Below are positions 11,465 through 19,484 of a stretch of 64,000 bases of DNA, one piece after another. A model generated the notes under the pieces. The model was not told where the DNA came from. It did no database searches and saw nothing but the letters and a program-made list of their open reading frames with translations. Numbering within the stretch: position 1 is the first letter of the stretch; each line of letters opens with the position of its first letter. The stretch spans positions 49,839 through 113,838 of the forward strand of contig NZ_LFQR01000007.1 in the NCBI RefSeq assembly GCF_001182895.1. Direction: 5' to 3'. The position numbers were made by a program, and so were the translations under genes. Source of the DNA: Frateuria defendens (GTDB lineage Bacteria; Pseudomonadota; Gammaproteobacteria; Xanthomonadales; Rhodanobacteraceae).

Positions 11465-12355
11465 TTACCGACTTGGCGTTGAGCCTCGGCGAGCTTCCAC
11501 GATCGCTTTGCTTGCCTGAATCTGCCCGAGCGGGAACCAGTATCGCCCATCCGGCGTATCAAGCGAACGATAGTCCGCACAAACCAGGTAGTCCGTATAG
11601 GACTTCCTTGCGTGTTCGAGATAGCCAAGTTTCGCGTAAAGCAACTTATACATGCTGTCCAGGCCTGCGCATCCATCTGCCGGCAACACGTCATAGTTCA
11701 GATGGAAATGCTTTCGAGGCACGCCATCCGCTTCTACTAGTACTTCCAGTGCGATCTGATTGGCTCCAAAAGCGAAGGTGTCAGACTTCGAGTCGACTTC
11801 GTAGGCTTGTAGGCCATACGAAATCGACTTCGTGCCCTTGATGTTCAGTTTGGTCAAATTGAAATTGGTATAGACACGCCCGTCACTGCCACTGGCGTTC
11901 GTTACCTCCTCCATGTCTCCCGGCATCAAGGTGCCGTTCGACTCGAGATACTTATTCATGTTGTCAATCTTGAACTGAGCGTGCTTGTCATAGACAAGTG
12001 TAAGGCGAACGTTCGTGAGGACGGTTTCGCCCATATTCGTCAAGGACATCTGTACGGGGATGAGAATCTTGTCCTTGATGTTGATTTTCGACCCTGCGGC
12101 AACGAAAACCTGAGAGGTTTCGTCTTGTTCAAGCCGGTCGTTGCCAAACTTTAGTGCCACTTCGGCAGATTTTAGGGACCCACCAGATCTTAGGCTCCAG
12201 GATGTGGTGGCCCAAGTGACTCCGGCGCCCACAACGATACCTATGACAGTGATAATGGCACCCACAAGCCCCCAGTTTGTCTGGCTCTGGGCGGATGATG
12301 CGTATTGCGCGTGTTTAGCGCTCGTATTCTTCTTTCGTTTGTTCTTTCTGCTCAT
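11465..12355 (-). CDS. Uncharacterised single-pass membrane protein of the accessory patch
   Basis: About 296 aa from the ATG at 12355 (GGGGGAG upstream); an in-frame GTG at 12388 would add 11 residues. A Lys/Arg-rich cytoplasmic tip (RKNKRKK) precedes one membrane helix at about residues 24-46 ('VGAIITVIGIVVGAGVTW'). The rest looks like a beta-rich extracytoplasmic domain ('IPVQMSLTNMGETVLTNVRL') with a C-terminal segment holding two Cys ('ADGCAGLDSMYK', 'DYLVCADYR'). I recognise no family. It is convergent with the OLD-like gene, shares its lower G+C and probably its origin, but no functional link can be shown. Confidence 0.65.
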   Translation of the reverse strand: MSRKNKRKKNTSAKHAQYASSAQSQTNWGLVGAIITVIGIVVGAGVTWATTSWSLRSGGSLKSAEVALKFGNDRLEQDETSQVFVAAGSKINIKDKILIPVQMSLTNMGETVLTNVRLTLVYDKHAQFKIDNMNKYLESNGTLMPGDMEEVTNASGSDGRVYTNFNLTKLNIKGTKSISYGLQAYEVDSKSDTFAFGANQIALEVLVEADGVPRKHFHLNYDVLPADGCAGLDSMYKLLYAKLGYLEHARKSYTDYLVCADYRSLDTPDGRYWFPLGQIQASKAIVEARRGSTPSR

Positions 12356-12699
12356 ACACTCCCCCAAGTGCTGCTGAAAGTTCGACACCCTCCCCGCTTT
12401 CAGTAGCGGTCGGGTTTAGAGTCCAGGGTTGATCATAGCTAGGTTTGACGTCGCCCGTCGTGCCGCCGTGTCTTGTTTGCTCGCCGCTGGCCAGGAATGA
12501 AGAGGCATTGCGGCGTCGATGGCCGCCTATCGGGTGAGCGGGATTGCAACCCCCAGCCCAGTCCCACAGAATGCGTGCTGGAGTGCCGGCCCAGCGCGGA
12601 CAGCGCGGCGCAGCGAGGCATCCGTATCCCGATCATTGCGGCCCCGTGTTCCAGCCGGACGCGGCCGGGGCTGCGTCGCCCAAGAGCTCATCTGATTCC
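12356..12699. other. Spacer at the right edge of the low-G+C patch
   Basis: No gene is supported here. The left part contains the promoter side of the minus-strand membrane-protein gene. Composition switches back from moderate to high G+C at about 12470, so the edge of the acquired patch probably lies here. No copy of the tRNA-Ser 3' end was found that would mark a tRNA-targeted island. Confidence 0.5.
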
Positions 12700-12981
12700 A
12701 TGGCCCTACCTCATGACCCATTCCGGCGCTTCCAGGAAGAGCTTGCCGCCCTCGACAAGGAAATCGCCAAGCGCTCCGACAAGACGCCCGAAGAGATCCG
12801 CATGGAGGGCGCGAAGGCCGAGTTCCTGGCCTTGAAGCAACGCCACAAGCTGACCATTGCCGACGTGGTGGCCTTTTTCCCGGAGGAGGAGGGCATTGCC
12901 TACCTACAGTCGCTGATCGCGGCGGCGGAGGCCAAGCCCAAGCGGGGGCGCAAGCCGAAGCAGGCGGACGAGGGCGAGTGA
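12700..12981 (+). CDS. Small uncharacterised protein with basic 'KRGRKPK' tail
   Basis: 93 aa, start MALPHDPFRRFQEELAALDK. The N-terminal two thirds is charged and predicted helical, possibly coiled coil ('ELAALDKEIAKRSDKTPEEI'); the segment 'LKQRHKLTIADVVAFFP' resembles the spacing seen in small H-NS-type proteins. The tail PKRGRKPK is an AT-hook-like motif. This suggests a nucleoid-associated or DNA-binding protein, but the match is weak and no function should be assumed. No convincing ribosome-binding site precedes the ATG; the frame is open further upstream. Confidence 0.5.
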   Translation: MALPHDPFRRFQEELAALDKEIAKRSDKTPEEIRMEGAKAEFLALKQRHKLTIADVVAFFPEEEGIAYLQSLIAAAEAKPKRGRKPKQADEGE

Positions 12982-13017
12982 GGCGTTGGCGTTTCGGCTG
13001 AGGCTGAGGTTGGGGCG

Positions 13018-13037
13018 GTCGCGCGCGAGGCGCGCTC
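13018..13037. repeat. REP-like half element (copy B)
   Basis: GCGCGCGAGGCGCGCTCCTACA-type arm without a facing partner, directly against the 3' end of the pseudouridine synthase gene. It matches the right arms of the complete elements at 2550-2632 and 15679-15760. Confidence 0.6.
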
Positions 13038-13901
13038 CTACAACGCCAGCTGGCTGGTGAAGGTTCTGGCTTCGCCGGTGAGGGGGTCGAGGAAGGCCAG
13101 CTCCTGCGCCAGTAGTTTCAACGGCCGGGCGTAGTCGTCGGGCGCCTCGTCTTGCAGCGAGGGGTAGAAAGGATCGTTGAGGATGGGGGCGCCCAGCGCC
13201 GCCATGTGCACGCGCAGCTGGTGCTTGCGGCCGGTGTGCGGGTGCAGGGCGTAGCGCCAGTGCGAAGTGCCGCGCTCGATCACGTCGAGGCGGGTTTCGC
13301 TGTTGGTCGCGCCGGGCGCTTCGCGCATGCGGAAGAACGGCTCGCCCGGCTCGATGCGGCTGCGGCGCACCAGCGGGAACGCCTGCTGCGGCAGCGGCGG
13401 CGCCAGGGCCTCGTAGCGCTTGCGGATGCGCCGTTCGGGGAACAGCGCCTGGTAGGCGGCGCGCGTGGCGGGGTTGGCGGAGAACAACACCAGGCCGGCG
13501 GTGGCGCGGTCGATGCGGTGCAGCGGCACCAACTGCGGGTTGTCGAGCTGGCGGATGAGTCGCGCCAGCAGGGTTTCGCGCACGTAGCCGCCGGCCGGCG
13601 TCACCGGGAGGAAATGCGGCTTGTCGGCCACCACCAGGTGCGCGTCGGCATGCAGCACCGTGGCCTCGAACGGGATCTCCGGCTCGTCGGCCACTTCGCG
13701 GAAGTAGCGGATGCGCGCGCCTTCGCGGTAGGGCGTATGCGGCGCGATGGGCTGGCCCGCGCCGTCGAGCACGCGGCCGCGCGCGATGCGGTCCAGCCAT
13801 TGCTCGCGGCCGATGGCGGGGAAGTGCGCGGCCAGGCCGTCGAGCACCGTGGCCCACGGGCCGGGCGGCAGGTGCAGGGTGCTGGCGATGGGCTGGGTCA
13901 C
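13038..13901 (-). CDS. RluA-family pseudouridine synthase
   Basis: About 287 aa from the GTG at 13901. The catalytic motif is HRIDRATAGLVLFS with Asp131 as nucleophile, preceded by 'ATVLHADAHLVVADKPHFLP' and followed by 'HPHTGRKHQLRVHMAALG', all standard for the RluA group that converts uridine to pseudouridine in rRNA or tRNA. An S4-like RNA-binding segment lies near residues 30-50 ('LDRIARGRVLDGAGQPI'). The target nucleotide cannot be read out. The frame is open to an ATG at 13994, but the extra residues are Ala/Pro/Arg-rich and not family-like. No clear ribosome-binding site is visible for either start. Confidence 0.88.
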   Translation of the reverse strand: MTQPIASTLHLPPGPWATVLDGLAAHFPAIGREQWLDRIARGRVLDGAGQPIAPHTPYREGARIRYFREVADEPEIPFEATVLHADAHLVVADKPHFLPVTPAGGYVRETLLARLIRQLDNPQLVPLHRIDRATAGLVLFSANPATRAAYQALFPERRIRKRYEALAPPLPQQAFPLVRRSRIEPGEPFFRMREAPGATNSETRLDVIERGTSHWRYALHPHTGRKHQLRVHMAALGAPILNDPFYPSLQDEAPDDYARPLKLLAQELAFLDPLTGEARTFTSQLAL

Positions 13902-14285
13902 GGCGGGGCGGGCGGCGAGGCAGGCGGCGGGGAAGGGCGATTGTAGTGCGGCGGGTCGTCCGGCATGGGCGGCCGATTGAGCACAGGCTCGCACGAAGCC
14001 TTCGTGCGGGCTGGATATTTCGCCATGGGCCTTGCACGGAACCGTGGCGAGGCTGTCGTGTGTTGGGCAGCGTGATGAAGTTTGCCTCCATCCGTCGCGT
14101 CTGGGTGATCCACCCGCCGGACGTGCTGTCCGCCTCGCTGCTCATGCCCCGTATCCGGCCACTGGCGCATGGGCGATCTCCGCCAGCGTGCCCTCCCCGC
14201 GATCGCAGCGTTTCTCCCGTGCCGCCTGATCGGCGCCGCGCGGCTGCTATAGCATCGTGCCACCCATTTCCAGGAGGCCTGCACC
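13902..14285. other. Spacer with one short hairpin (13988-14010)
   Basis: CTCGCACGAA pairs with TTCGTGCGGG around a GCC loop, without a T-run. Otherwise I see only the upstream regions of the divergent pseudouridine synthase and osmC genes. The GGAGG before the first OsmC gene lies at its right end. Confidence 0.4.
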
Positions 14286-14699
14286 GTGAGCGATATTCCC
14301 ACCGTCAAGGCAAGCAGCCGCGGCACGCCGTATACCGTCGACCTCAGCGACGACCTGGGCCACCAGTGGCTGGCCGACGAGCCGCCGGATACGCCGGCCG
14401 CCAACGCTGGCCCGTCGCCGCACCGCCTGCTGCTGTCGGCGCTCGGCGCCTGCACCACGATCACGCTGGAGATGTACGCCGCGCGCAAGAAGTGGCCGCT
14501 GGCCGGCGTGGAGGTGGAGCTGAAGTTCAACCCCGACGGCCCGCCGGCCGGCGGCGCCAGCGCCATCAGCCGCCGCATCACCCTGCACGGGGCGCTGAGC
14601 GCCGAGCAGCGCGAGCGCCTGTTGCAGGTGGCCAATGCCTGCCCCATCCACAAGGTGCTGACGGGCGAGATCCGCATCGCCAGCACGCTTGTCGACTGA
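14286..14699 (+). CDS. OsmC-family protein, two-cysteine form
   Basis: 137 aa, GTG start fixed by CAGGAGGCCT. OsmC/Ohr proteins are cytoplasmic thiol peroxidases that reduce organic hydroperoxides using a pair of cysteines. Here both are present: Cys56 in 'LLSALGACTTITLEMYA' and Cys119 in 'QVANACPIHKVLTG'. The HRLLLSALGAC helix is the family hallmark. The 'GHQWLADEP' and 'SPHRLLL' elements fit the YhfA/OsmC-like subgroup. It is immediately followed by a second family member, so the two are probably co-transcribed. Confidence 0.9.
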   Translation: MSDIPTVKASSRGTPYTVDLSDDLGHQWLADEPPDTPAANAGPSPHRLLLSALGACTTITLEMYAARKKWPLAGVEVELKFNPDGPPAGGASAISRRITLHGALSAEQRERLLQVANACPIHKVLTGEIRIASTLVD

Positions 14700-14718
14700 C
14701 ACCTCCCAAGGACCCGCC

Positions 14719-15132
14719 ATGAAACCGGCTACCCGCGCCATCGCCCACGCCAGCGTGCATTCCACCGCCGTGCACTACCGCCACGACATCGCCACCGGCC
14801 GCCATGCGCTGGTGGCGGACGAGCCGGCCGCCGCCGGCGGCCAGGACGCCGGCCCCGCGCCCTACGACTACGTGCTGGCCGGCCTCGGCGCCTGCACCGC
14901 GATCACCCTGCGCATGTACGCAGAGAAGAAGGGCTGGGAATTGGGCGAGTTGCAGGTGGAACTGGCCCTGTCCAAGGACCGCGAGGGCAACACCTACATC
15001 GCGCGCGAGCTGAGCAGCACGGCGGCGCTGGGCGAGGAGCAGTGGAGTCGCCTGCTGGAGATCGCGGCCCGCACGCCGGTGACGCTGACCTTGCAGCAAG
15101 GCGCCGCCATCACCACCACGCGCAAGCCCTGA
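14719..15132 (+). CDS. OsmC-family protein lacking the second cysteine
   Basis: 137 aa; start MKPATRAIAH, with CCAAGGACC upstream and only 19 bases after the previous stop. It is a paralogue of the preceding protein: 'YVLAGLGACTAITLRMYAEK' holds Cys59, but at the place of the second Cys it reads 'EIAARTPVTLTL', so position 119 is Thr. With one Cys missing, normal OsmC peroxidase chemistry is doubtful; it may use an external thiol, bind a ligand, or act with its neighbour. Surrounding segments keep the OsmC fold signature. Confidence 0.88.
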   Translation: MKPATRAIAHASVHSTAVHYRHDIATGRHALVADEPAAAGGQDAGPAPYDYVLAGLGACTAITLRMYAEKKGWELGELQVELALSKDREGNTYIARELSSTAALGEEQWSRLLEIAARTPVTLTLQQGAAITTTRKP

Positions 15133-15215
15133 GTGCGCCGGTTGCCGTAGGCGTGGCGCCCCAAGCCCTGCCGGAGCCGGGTACACTTCGCTTTTCGCCA
15201 TGCCGGATGGAAACC

Positions 15216-15557
15216 ATGAAGCTGATTCTTCCCATCGCCGTCGCCGCCGTGCTGCTGGCGGGCTGCTCGATCAGGAAGGGTATTTCGGACCAGCTGCCGC
15301 GCCTGAGCTCGCAGTCCACCAAGAGCGTGGAGGCCTATGTGCAGTGTGTGCAGCCGAAGTGGACGGCGCTGACGCAGGACGTGAGCGTGTCGAACAAGGA
15401 CGGCGACGCCCGCATCGACGCCCACGACGGCAAGGCGAAGATCACCGAGCGCCTGGTGATCACCAACAACGCCGGCGCCGCGCAGGTGGTGCTGTACGAA
15501 GTGCAGAAGAAGACCTACGACGTGCATTACCGCGACGAGGCGGTGTCCTGCCTCTGA
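15216..15557 (+). CDS. Small putative lipoprotein
   Basis: 113 aa. The lipobox VLLAGC follows a short hydrophobic leader (MKLILPIAVAAVLLAGC), so it should be acylated at that Cys and anchored in a membrane. The mature part ('VEAYVQCVQPKWTAL', 'EVQKKTYDVHYRDEAVSCL') has two more Cys that may pair. An in-frame ATG nine bases earlier (15207) is possible, but the GGATGGA before 15216 fits better. No family recognised. It follows the OsmC pair by about 80 bp. Confidence 0.75.
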   Translation: MKLILPIAVAAVLLAGCSIRKGISDQLPRLSSQSTKSVEAYVQCVQPKWTALTQDVSVSNKDGDARIDAHDGKAKITERLVITNNAGAAQVVLYEVQKKTYDVHYRDEAVSCL

Positions 15558-15678
15558 CCGCGTGACCCGGCGCCCGCCAGCGCCGAGGCGCTGCGCCTCG
15601 TTCAACCCCATCGCGCGAACCTATTCCGCATGCCGAAGGGCCTGTGGACGGCCCCCCCTGCGAGGGCTATGTCGTCGT

Positions 15679-15760
15679 TGCAGGAGCGCGCCTTGCGCGC
15701 GAAAACCCGCACGGCGCCGATGCCGCCGCGTTGCCGCCGCGCGCAGGGCGCGCTCCTGCA
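15679..15760. repeat. REP-like inverted repeat (copy C) in a 465-bp spacer
   Basis: The left arm TGCAGGAGCGCGCCTTGCGC and the right arm ending GCAGGGCGCGCTCCTGCA face each other around a 40-nt centre. It is close to copy A at 2550-2632, with the outer TGTAGG changed to TGCAGG on both sides, i.e. a compensated change. The rest of the spacer (15558-16022) shows no supported gene; its frames are Arg/Pro-rich. Confidence 0.75.
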
Positions 15761-16022
15761 TGCCGGCCCGACGCGCCGGCGGAAGGATCACGGGCAGTTC
15801 CAAGGCCAACGAGAGCGGCCATGCCCTCGCCGCGCCGGGCAGCAGGCGGGCCGCTGCCCCGCACGCGAGGCCGGGGCCGTCGCGGCCGTGCAGACCCCGG
15901 AGGTGGAAAGGCCACCGGCCCTCCACCGCCGGCCGGGCCGCCGAGGCGCGGCGATCTAACGCAGCCTCAACATAGATCGGCGCACAGTGGAGCCGTCCCA
16001 CCGGCCCACCGGAGGCCGCGTC

Positions 16023-17399
16023 ATGAGGCGGTGGAGTGGAGTCCTCTGCAGTGCCGTGGCGATCCTGCTGCTCGGCATGGCGGCGTTTGCGGCCGGGCCG
16101 CCGGCGCGCGGCGGCTTCGTGGCCCGCATCGAGCTGGATGGGCCGATCGGCCCCGCGGCGGCCGAGTACGTGGACGATGCGATGCAGCGGGCGACCGACG
16201 AGGGCGCCGCCGCGATCGTGCTGCAGATGGACACGCCGGGCGGCCTGGCCGAGTCGATGCGCCTGGTGATCGCCGACATCCTCGCCGCGAAGGTGCCGGT
16301 GCTCGGCTACGTGGCGCCGGGCGGCGCGCGCGCCGCCTCTGCCGGCACCTACATCCTCTATGCCTGCCACCTCGCGGCGATGGCGCCGGCCACGCACCTG
16401 GGCGCGGCCACGCCGGTGTCGTTCGGCGGCAAGACACCGATGCCCTCGCCGCTGGGGGACGAACAGCCCGCCTCGTCGAAGAGTGCCGCCCCGGCCGCCG
16501 ACACGCCGCTGAAGAACGCCGAGGAGAACAAGGTGCTCAACGACGCCATCGCCTACCTGCGCTCCCTGGCGCAACTGCGCGGGCGCAATGCGGCGTGGGC
16601 GGAGCAGGCGGTGCGCGGCGCCGCCACGCTGACCGCCGGCGAGGCGGCGGACAAGCACGTGATCGACTTCGTGGCGGCCGACACCGCCGCGCTGCTGGCG
16701 CAGGCCGACGGCCGCACGGTGCGCCTGGGCGAGCGCACGCTGACGCTCGCGCTCGCCGGCCTGCCGCTGCGCGACTACGCGCCGAACTGGCGCACGCGCT
16801 TCCTGGCCATCGTCACCAATCCCACTCTGGCCTATTTGCTGCTGCTCGCCGGCATCTATGGGCTAATCCTGGAAGCGCTGCACCCGGGCGCCTTCCTGCC
16901 CGGCATCGTCGGCGGCATCTGCCTGCTGATCGGCCTGTACGCCTTGCAATTGCTGCCGGTGAACTACGCCGGGCTGGCCCTGATGGCGCTGGGCGTGGGG
17001 CTGCTGCTGGCCGAGGCATTCATGCCCAGCGTGGGCGCGTTGGGCATCGGCGGCGTGATCGCCTTCGTGGTCGGCTCGATCATGCTGTTCCGCACGGGCG
17101 TGCCCGGCTACGCGGTGAACCTGGGCGTGATCGCTGGCATCGCAGTGAGCGCCATGATCGTGCTCGGCGCGCTGCTGCGCCTGGTGATGCGCGCGCGCAC
17201 CGCGCCGCGCTTCACCGGCGAGAGCGCCATGCAACAGGTGACCGGCGAGCTGCTGCAACCACTGAATGCGGACGGTGAAGCCTGGGCGCGCATCCAGGGC
17301 GAGGAATGGCGCGTGCGCTGCGCCGTGGCCTTGCCCGCCGGCGCGCGCGTACGCGTGCTGCGCCGCGAAGGGCTGCTGCTATGGGTGGAGCCCACATGA
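16023..17399 (+). CDS. NfeD-family membrane-bound serine protease (ClpP-like domain plus NfeD domain)
   Basis: 458 aa, long form. A signal/anchor at residues 8-24 is followed by a ClpP/SppA-like periplasmic protease domain. The catalytic Ser is probably S106 in '[14 protein letters not shown]' and the Lys K170 in '[13 protein letters not shown]', aligned by eye to the archaeal 1510-N/STOPP protease. Four to five membrane helices follow ('[18 protein letters not shown]' onward) and a C-terminal OB-like NfeD domain ('[20 protein letters not shown]'). These proteases cleave stomatin tails in archaea, and here the stomatin gene overlaps the stop (ATGA). The start MRRWSG is preferred to an upstream ATG at 15987, which would bury the signal. 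Confidence 0.92.
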   Translation: MRRWSGVLCSAVAILLLGMAAFAAGPPARGGFVARIELDGPIGPAAAEYVDDAMQRATDEGAAAIVLQMDTPGGLAESMRLVIADILAAKVPVLGYVAPGGARAASAGTYILYACHLAAMAPATHLGAATPVSFGGKTPMPSPLGDEQPASSKSAAPAADTPLKNAEENKVLNDAIAYLRSLAQLRGRNAAWAEQAVRGAATLTAGEAADKHVIDFVAADTAALLAQADGRTVRLGERTLTLALAGLPLRDYAPNWRTRFLAIVTNPTLAYLLLLAGIYGLILEALHPGAFLPGIVGGICLLIGLYALQLLPVNYAGLALMALGVGLLLAEAFMPSVGALGIGGVIAFVVGSIMLFRTGVPGYAVNLGVIAGIAVSAMIVLGALLRLVMRARTAPRFTGESAMQQVTGELLQPLNADGEAWARIQGEEWRVRCAVALPAGARVRVLRREGLLLWVEPT

Positions 17400-18199
17400 T
17401 CGACACGACCGGAGACATGGCCATGTTCGGATTCCTCGGTGTACTGGTGGTATTCGCCGTCGCGCTGCTGTTCATGGCGATCAAGGTGCTGCCGGAGTAC
17501 CAGCGCGGCGTGGTGCTCACGCTCGGCCGCTATACCGGCATCAAGGGGCCGGGGCTGGTGCTGCTGGTGCCGGTGGTGCAGCGGATGACGCGGGTGGACC
17601 TGCGGGTGACGGTGATGGATGTGCCGCCGCAGGACGTGATCTCGCGCGACAACGTGTCGGTGCGGGTCAACGCCGTGGTGTATTTCCGCGTGGTGGAGGC
17701 GGACAAGTCGATCCTGCAGGTGGCCGATTTCTACCAGGCCACCATGCAGCTGGCGCAGACGCGGCTGCGCTCGGTGCTCGGCCAGCACGAGCTGGACGAG
17801 ATCCTCTCCCAGCGCGACTCGATCAACCGCAGCCTGCAGCAGATCCTGGACGAGGCCACCGACCCGTGGGGCATCAAGGTCACCAACGTCGAGATCAAGG
17901 ACGTGGACCTCAACGAGACCATGGTGCGTGCCATCGCCCGCCAGGCCGAGGCCGAGCGCGAGCGGCGCGCCAAGGTGATCCACGCCGAGGGCGAATTGCA
18001 GGCCGCCGAGAAGCTGCGCGACGCCGCCGCGCTGCTGTCGCAGCAGCCGCAGGCGCTGAGCCTGCGCTACCTGCAGACGCTGGCCGACATGGCCAGCGGC
18101 GGCAAATCCTCCACCATCGTGTTCCCGTTGCCACTGGAGCTGGTCAAGCCGCTGATGGAGGGGCTGCCGCGCCGGCCGGAGCCGCCGGCGGCTGGCTGA
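17396..18199 (+). CDS. Stomatin/SPFH-domain membrane protein (slipin)
   Basis: 267 aa. An N-terminal membrane hairpin ('[20 protein letters not shown]') is followed by the SPFH/band-7 domain: '[20 protein letters not shown]', '[20 protein letters not shown]', '[13 protein letters not shown]', and the helical '[20 protein letters not shown]'. SPFH proteins form large cages on the inner membrane and often work with an NfeD partner. The start overlaps the NfeD stop by four bases, so the pair is co-translated. An alternative inner start (MAMFGFLG) is possible. Confidence 0.93.
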   Translation: MIDTTGDMAMFGFLGVLVVFAVALLFMAIKVLPEYQRGVVLTLGRYTGIKGPGLVLLVPVVQRMTRVDLRVTVMDVPPQDVISRDNVSVRVNAVVYFRVVEADKSILQVADFYQATMQLAQTRLRSVLGQHELDEILSQRDSINRSLQQILDEATDPWGIKVTNVEIKDVDLNETMVRAIARQAEAERERRAKVIHAEGELQAAEKLRDAAALLSQQPQALSLRYLQTLADMASGGKSSTIVFPLPLELVKPLMEGLPRRPEPPAAG

Positions 18200-18311
18200 G
18201 CGGGCGGCGTGGATGGCTTTCGTATGGACGTCTATATGTCCATGAGCTAGAGGGGCGCGCTCTCCTCACGCACGGTCTCCACGCCTATTCGAGAGGAGGC
18301 CCGCGGCCGAT

Positions 18312-19484
18312 TCAGGCCATGCTCTGCCACACCTGCCGGCAAATCTGGCGCTCCTCCTGCGCGGGCAGCACGCGGACCAGGCAGGGCGAGGCGTCCGTGC
18401 TCACCGGGTCGGCCCGGTTGCGGTTGCGCCCGGGATCGAGCACGACGCCGGCCCACGCCAGGCCATCGCAGACCGCCTCGCGCGTGTCGGCGTCGTGCTC
18501 GCCGATGCCGCCGGTGAACACCAGGGCGTCCACGCCGCCGAGCACGGCGATCATCGCCGCGATCTGCTTGCGCAGCGTGTGGACGAACAGGTCGATGGCG
18601 AGCCGGGCGGAAGGGTGCGACGCGGCGGCCCGGCGCAGGGCGCGCATGTCGCCACTGAGCCCGGATACGCCGAGCAGGCCGGAACGGTGGTCGACCAGTT
18701 GCTCGATGGCGGCGGCATCCATGTGCTTCTCGCGGGCGAGGTAGGCCAGCACGCCAGGGTCGAGGTCGCCGCAGCGCGTGGCCATCATCACGCCGCCCGA
18801 GGGCGTCATGCCCATGCTGGTGTCCACCGAGCGGCCCTCGCGCACCGCCGTCACGCTGGCGCCGCTGCCCAGGTGCGCGATCACCAGCCGCGAGGGCAGG
18901 GCCTGCGTCCACTGGGCGAGGATGGAGGCGCACGAGAGCCCGTGGAAGCCGTAGCGCCGCACGCCTGCCTCGTACAGCGCGCGATCCAGCGGCAGGGTGC
19001 GCGCCACCGTGGGCAGGTCGGCGTGGAAGCCGGTGTCCAGGCAGGCGACCTGGGGCAGGCCGGGGAAGTGTTCCGCGGCGGCACGGATAACCGCCAGCGC
19101 GGCCGGCACGTGCAGCGGCGCGAAGGCGGCGGCGCGTTCGAGCCGGGCCAGCACGGCCGCGTCGAGGCGCACGTCACGGCAGAGTTCGGGGCCGCCGTGG
19201 ACGAGGCGGTGGCCGATCGCCTCGGGCGGCGGGGTCGCCCGTTCCTCGATGAGGCGGCGCAGGCGGGCGATCACCGCCTGCGCGTCGGCGCCGGGCATGG
19301 CCTCGTCCCGTAGCGCCTCGCCCTGCGCGCCGCGCACGCGCAACCTGCCTTGCTCGCCGCCCAGCCCCTCGACCTCGCCGGCGAGCAGCGCCGGCAGGCC
19401 GGGCTCGCCGGTCCGGTGCAGGGCGAACTTCAGCGAGGAGGAGCCGAGGTTGAGGGCCAGCACGGCGCGCGGCTGCCGCGTCAT
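18312..19484 (-). CDS. ackA: Acetate kinase
   Basis: 390 aa. Converts acetyl phosphate and ADP to acetate and ATP. Family motifs in order: '[14 protein letters not shown]', 'GHRLVHGG', '[13 protein letters not shown]', '[12 protein letters not shown]', '[11 protein letters not shown]', '[20 protein letters not shown]' and '[11 protein letters not shown]'. Its ATG overlaps the stop of the phosphoketolase gene (ATGA), so acetyl phosphate made by that enzyme is used at once for ATP. It is the last gene of a minus-strand operon running usp-xfp-ackA. Confidence 0.95.
   Translation of the reverse strand: MTRQPRAVLALNLGSSSLKFALHRTGEPGLPALLAGEVEGLGGEQGRLRVRGAQGEALRDEAMPGADAQAVIARLRRLIEERATPPPEAIGHRLVHGGPELCRDVRLDAAVLARLERAAAFAPLHVPAALAVIRAAAEHFPGLPQVACLDTGFHADLPTVARTLPLDRALYEAGVRRYGFHGLSCASILAQWTQALPSRLVIAHLGSGASVTAVREGRSVDTSMGMTPSGGVMMATRCGDLDPGVLAYLAREKHMDAAAIEQLVDHRSGLLGVSGLSGDMRALRRAAASHPSARLAIDLFVHTLRKQIAAMIAVLGGVDALVFTGGIGEHDADTREAVCDGLAWAGVVLDPGRNRNRADPVSTDASPCLVRVLPAQEERQICRQVWQSMA

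Noticed and set aside
8156..12700. Genomic island integrated into tRNA-Ser
   Set aside because: No duplicated tRNA 3' end and no integrase gene were found between the tRNA and the pseudouridine synthase gene, so tRNA-targeted integration is not supported.
18224..18243. Palindrome ATGGAC-N8-GTCCAT after the stomatin gene as a terminator
   Set aside because: The stem is only six base pairs, the loop is eight bases and no T-run follows.
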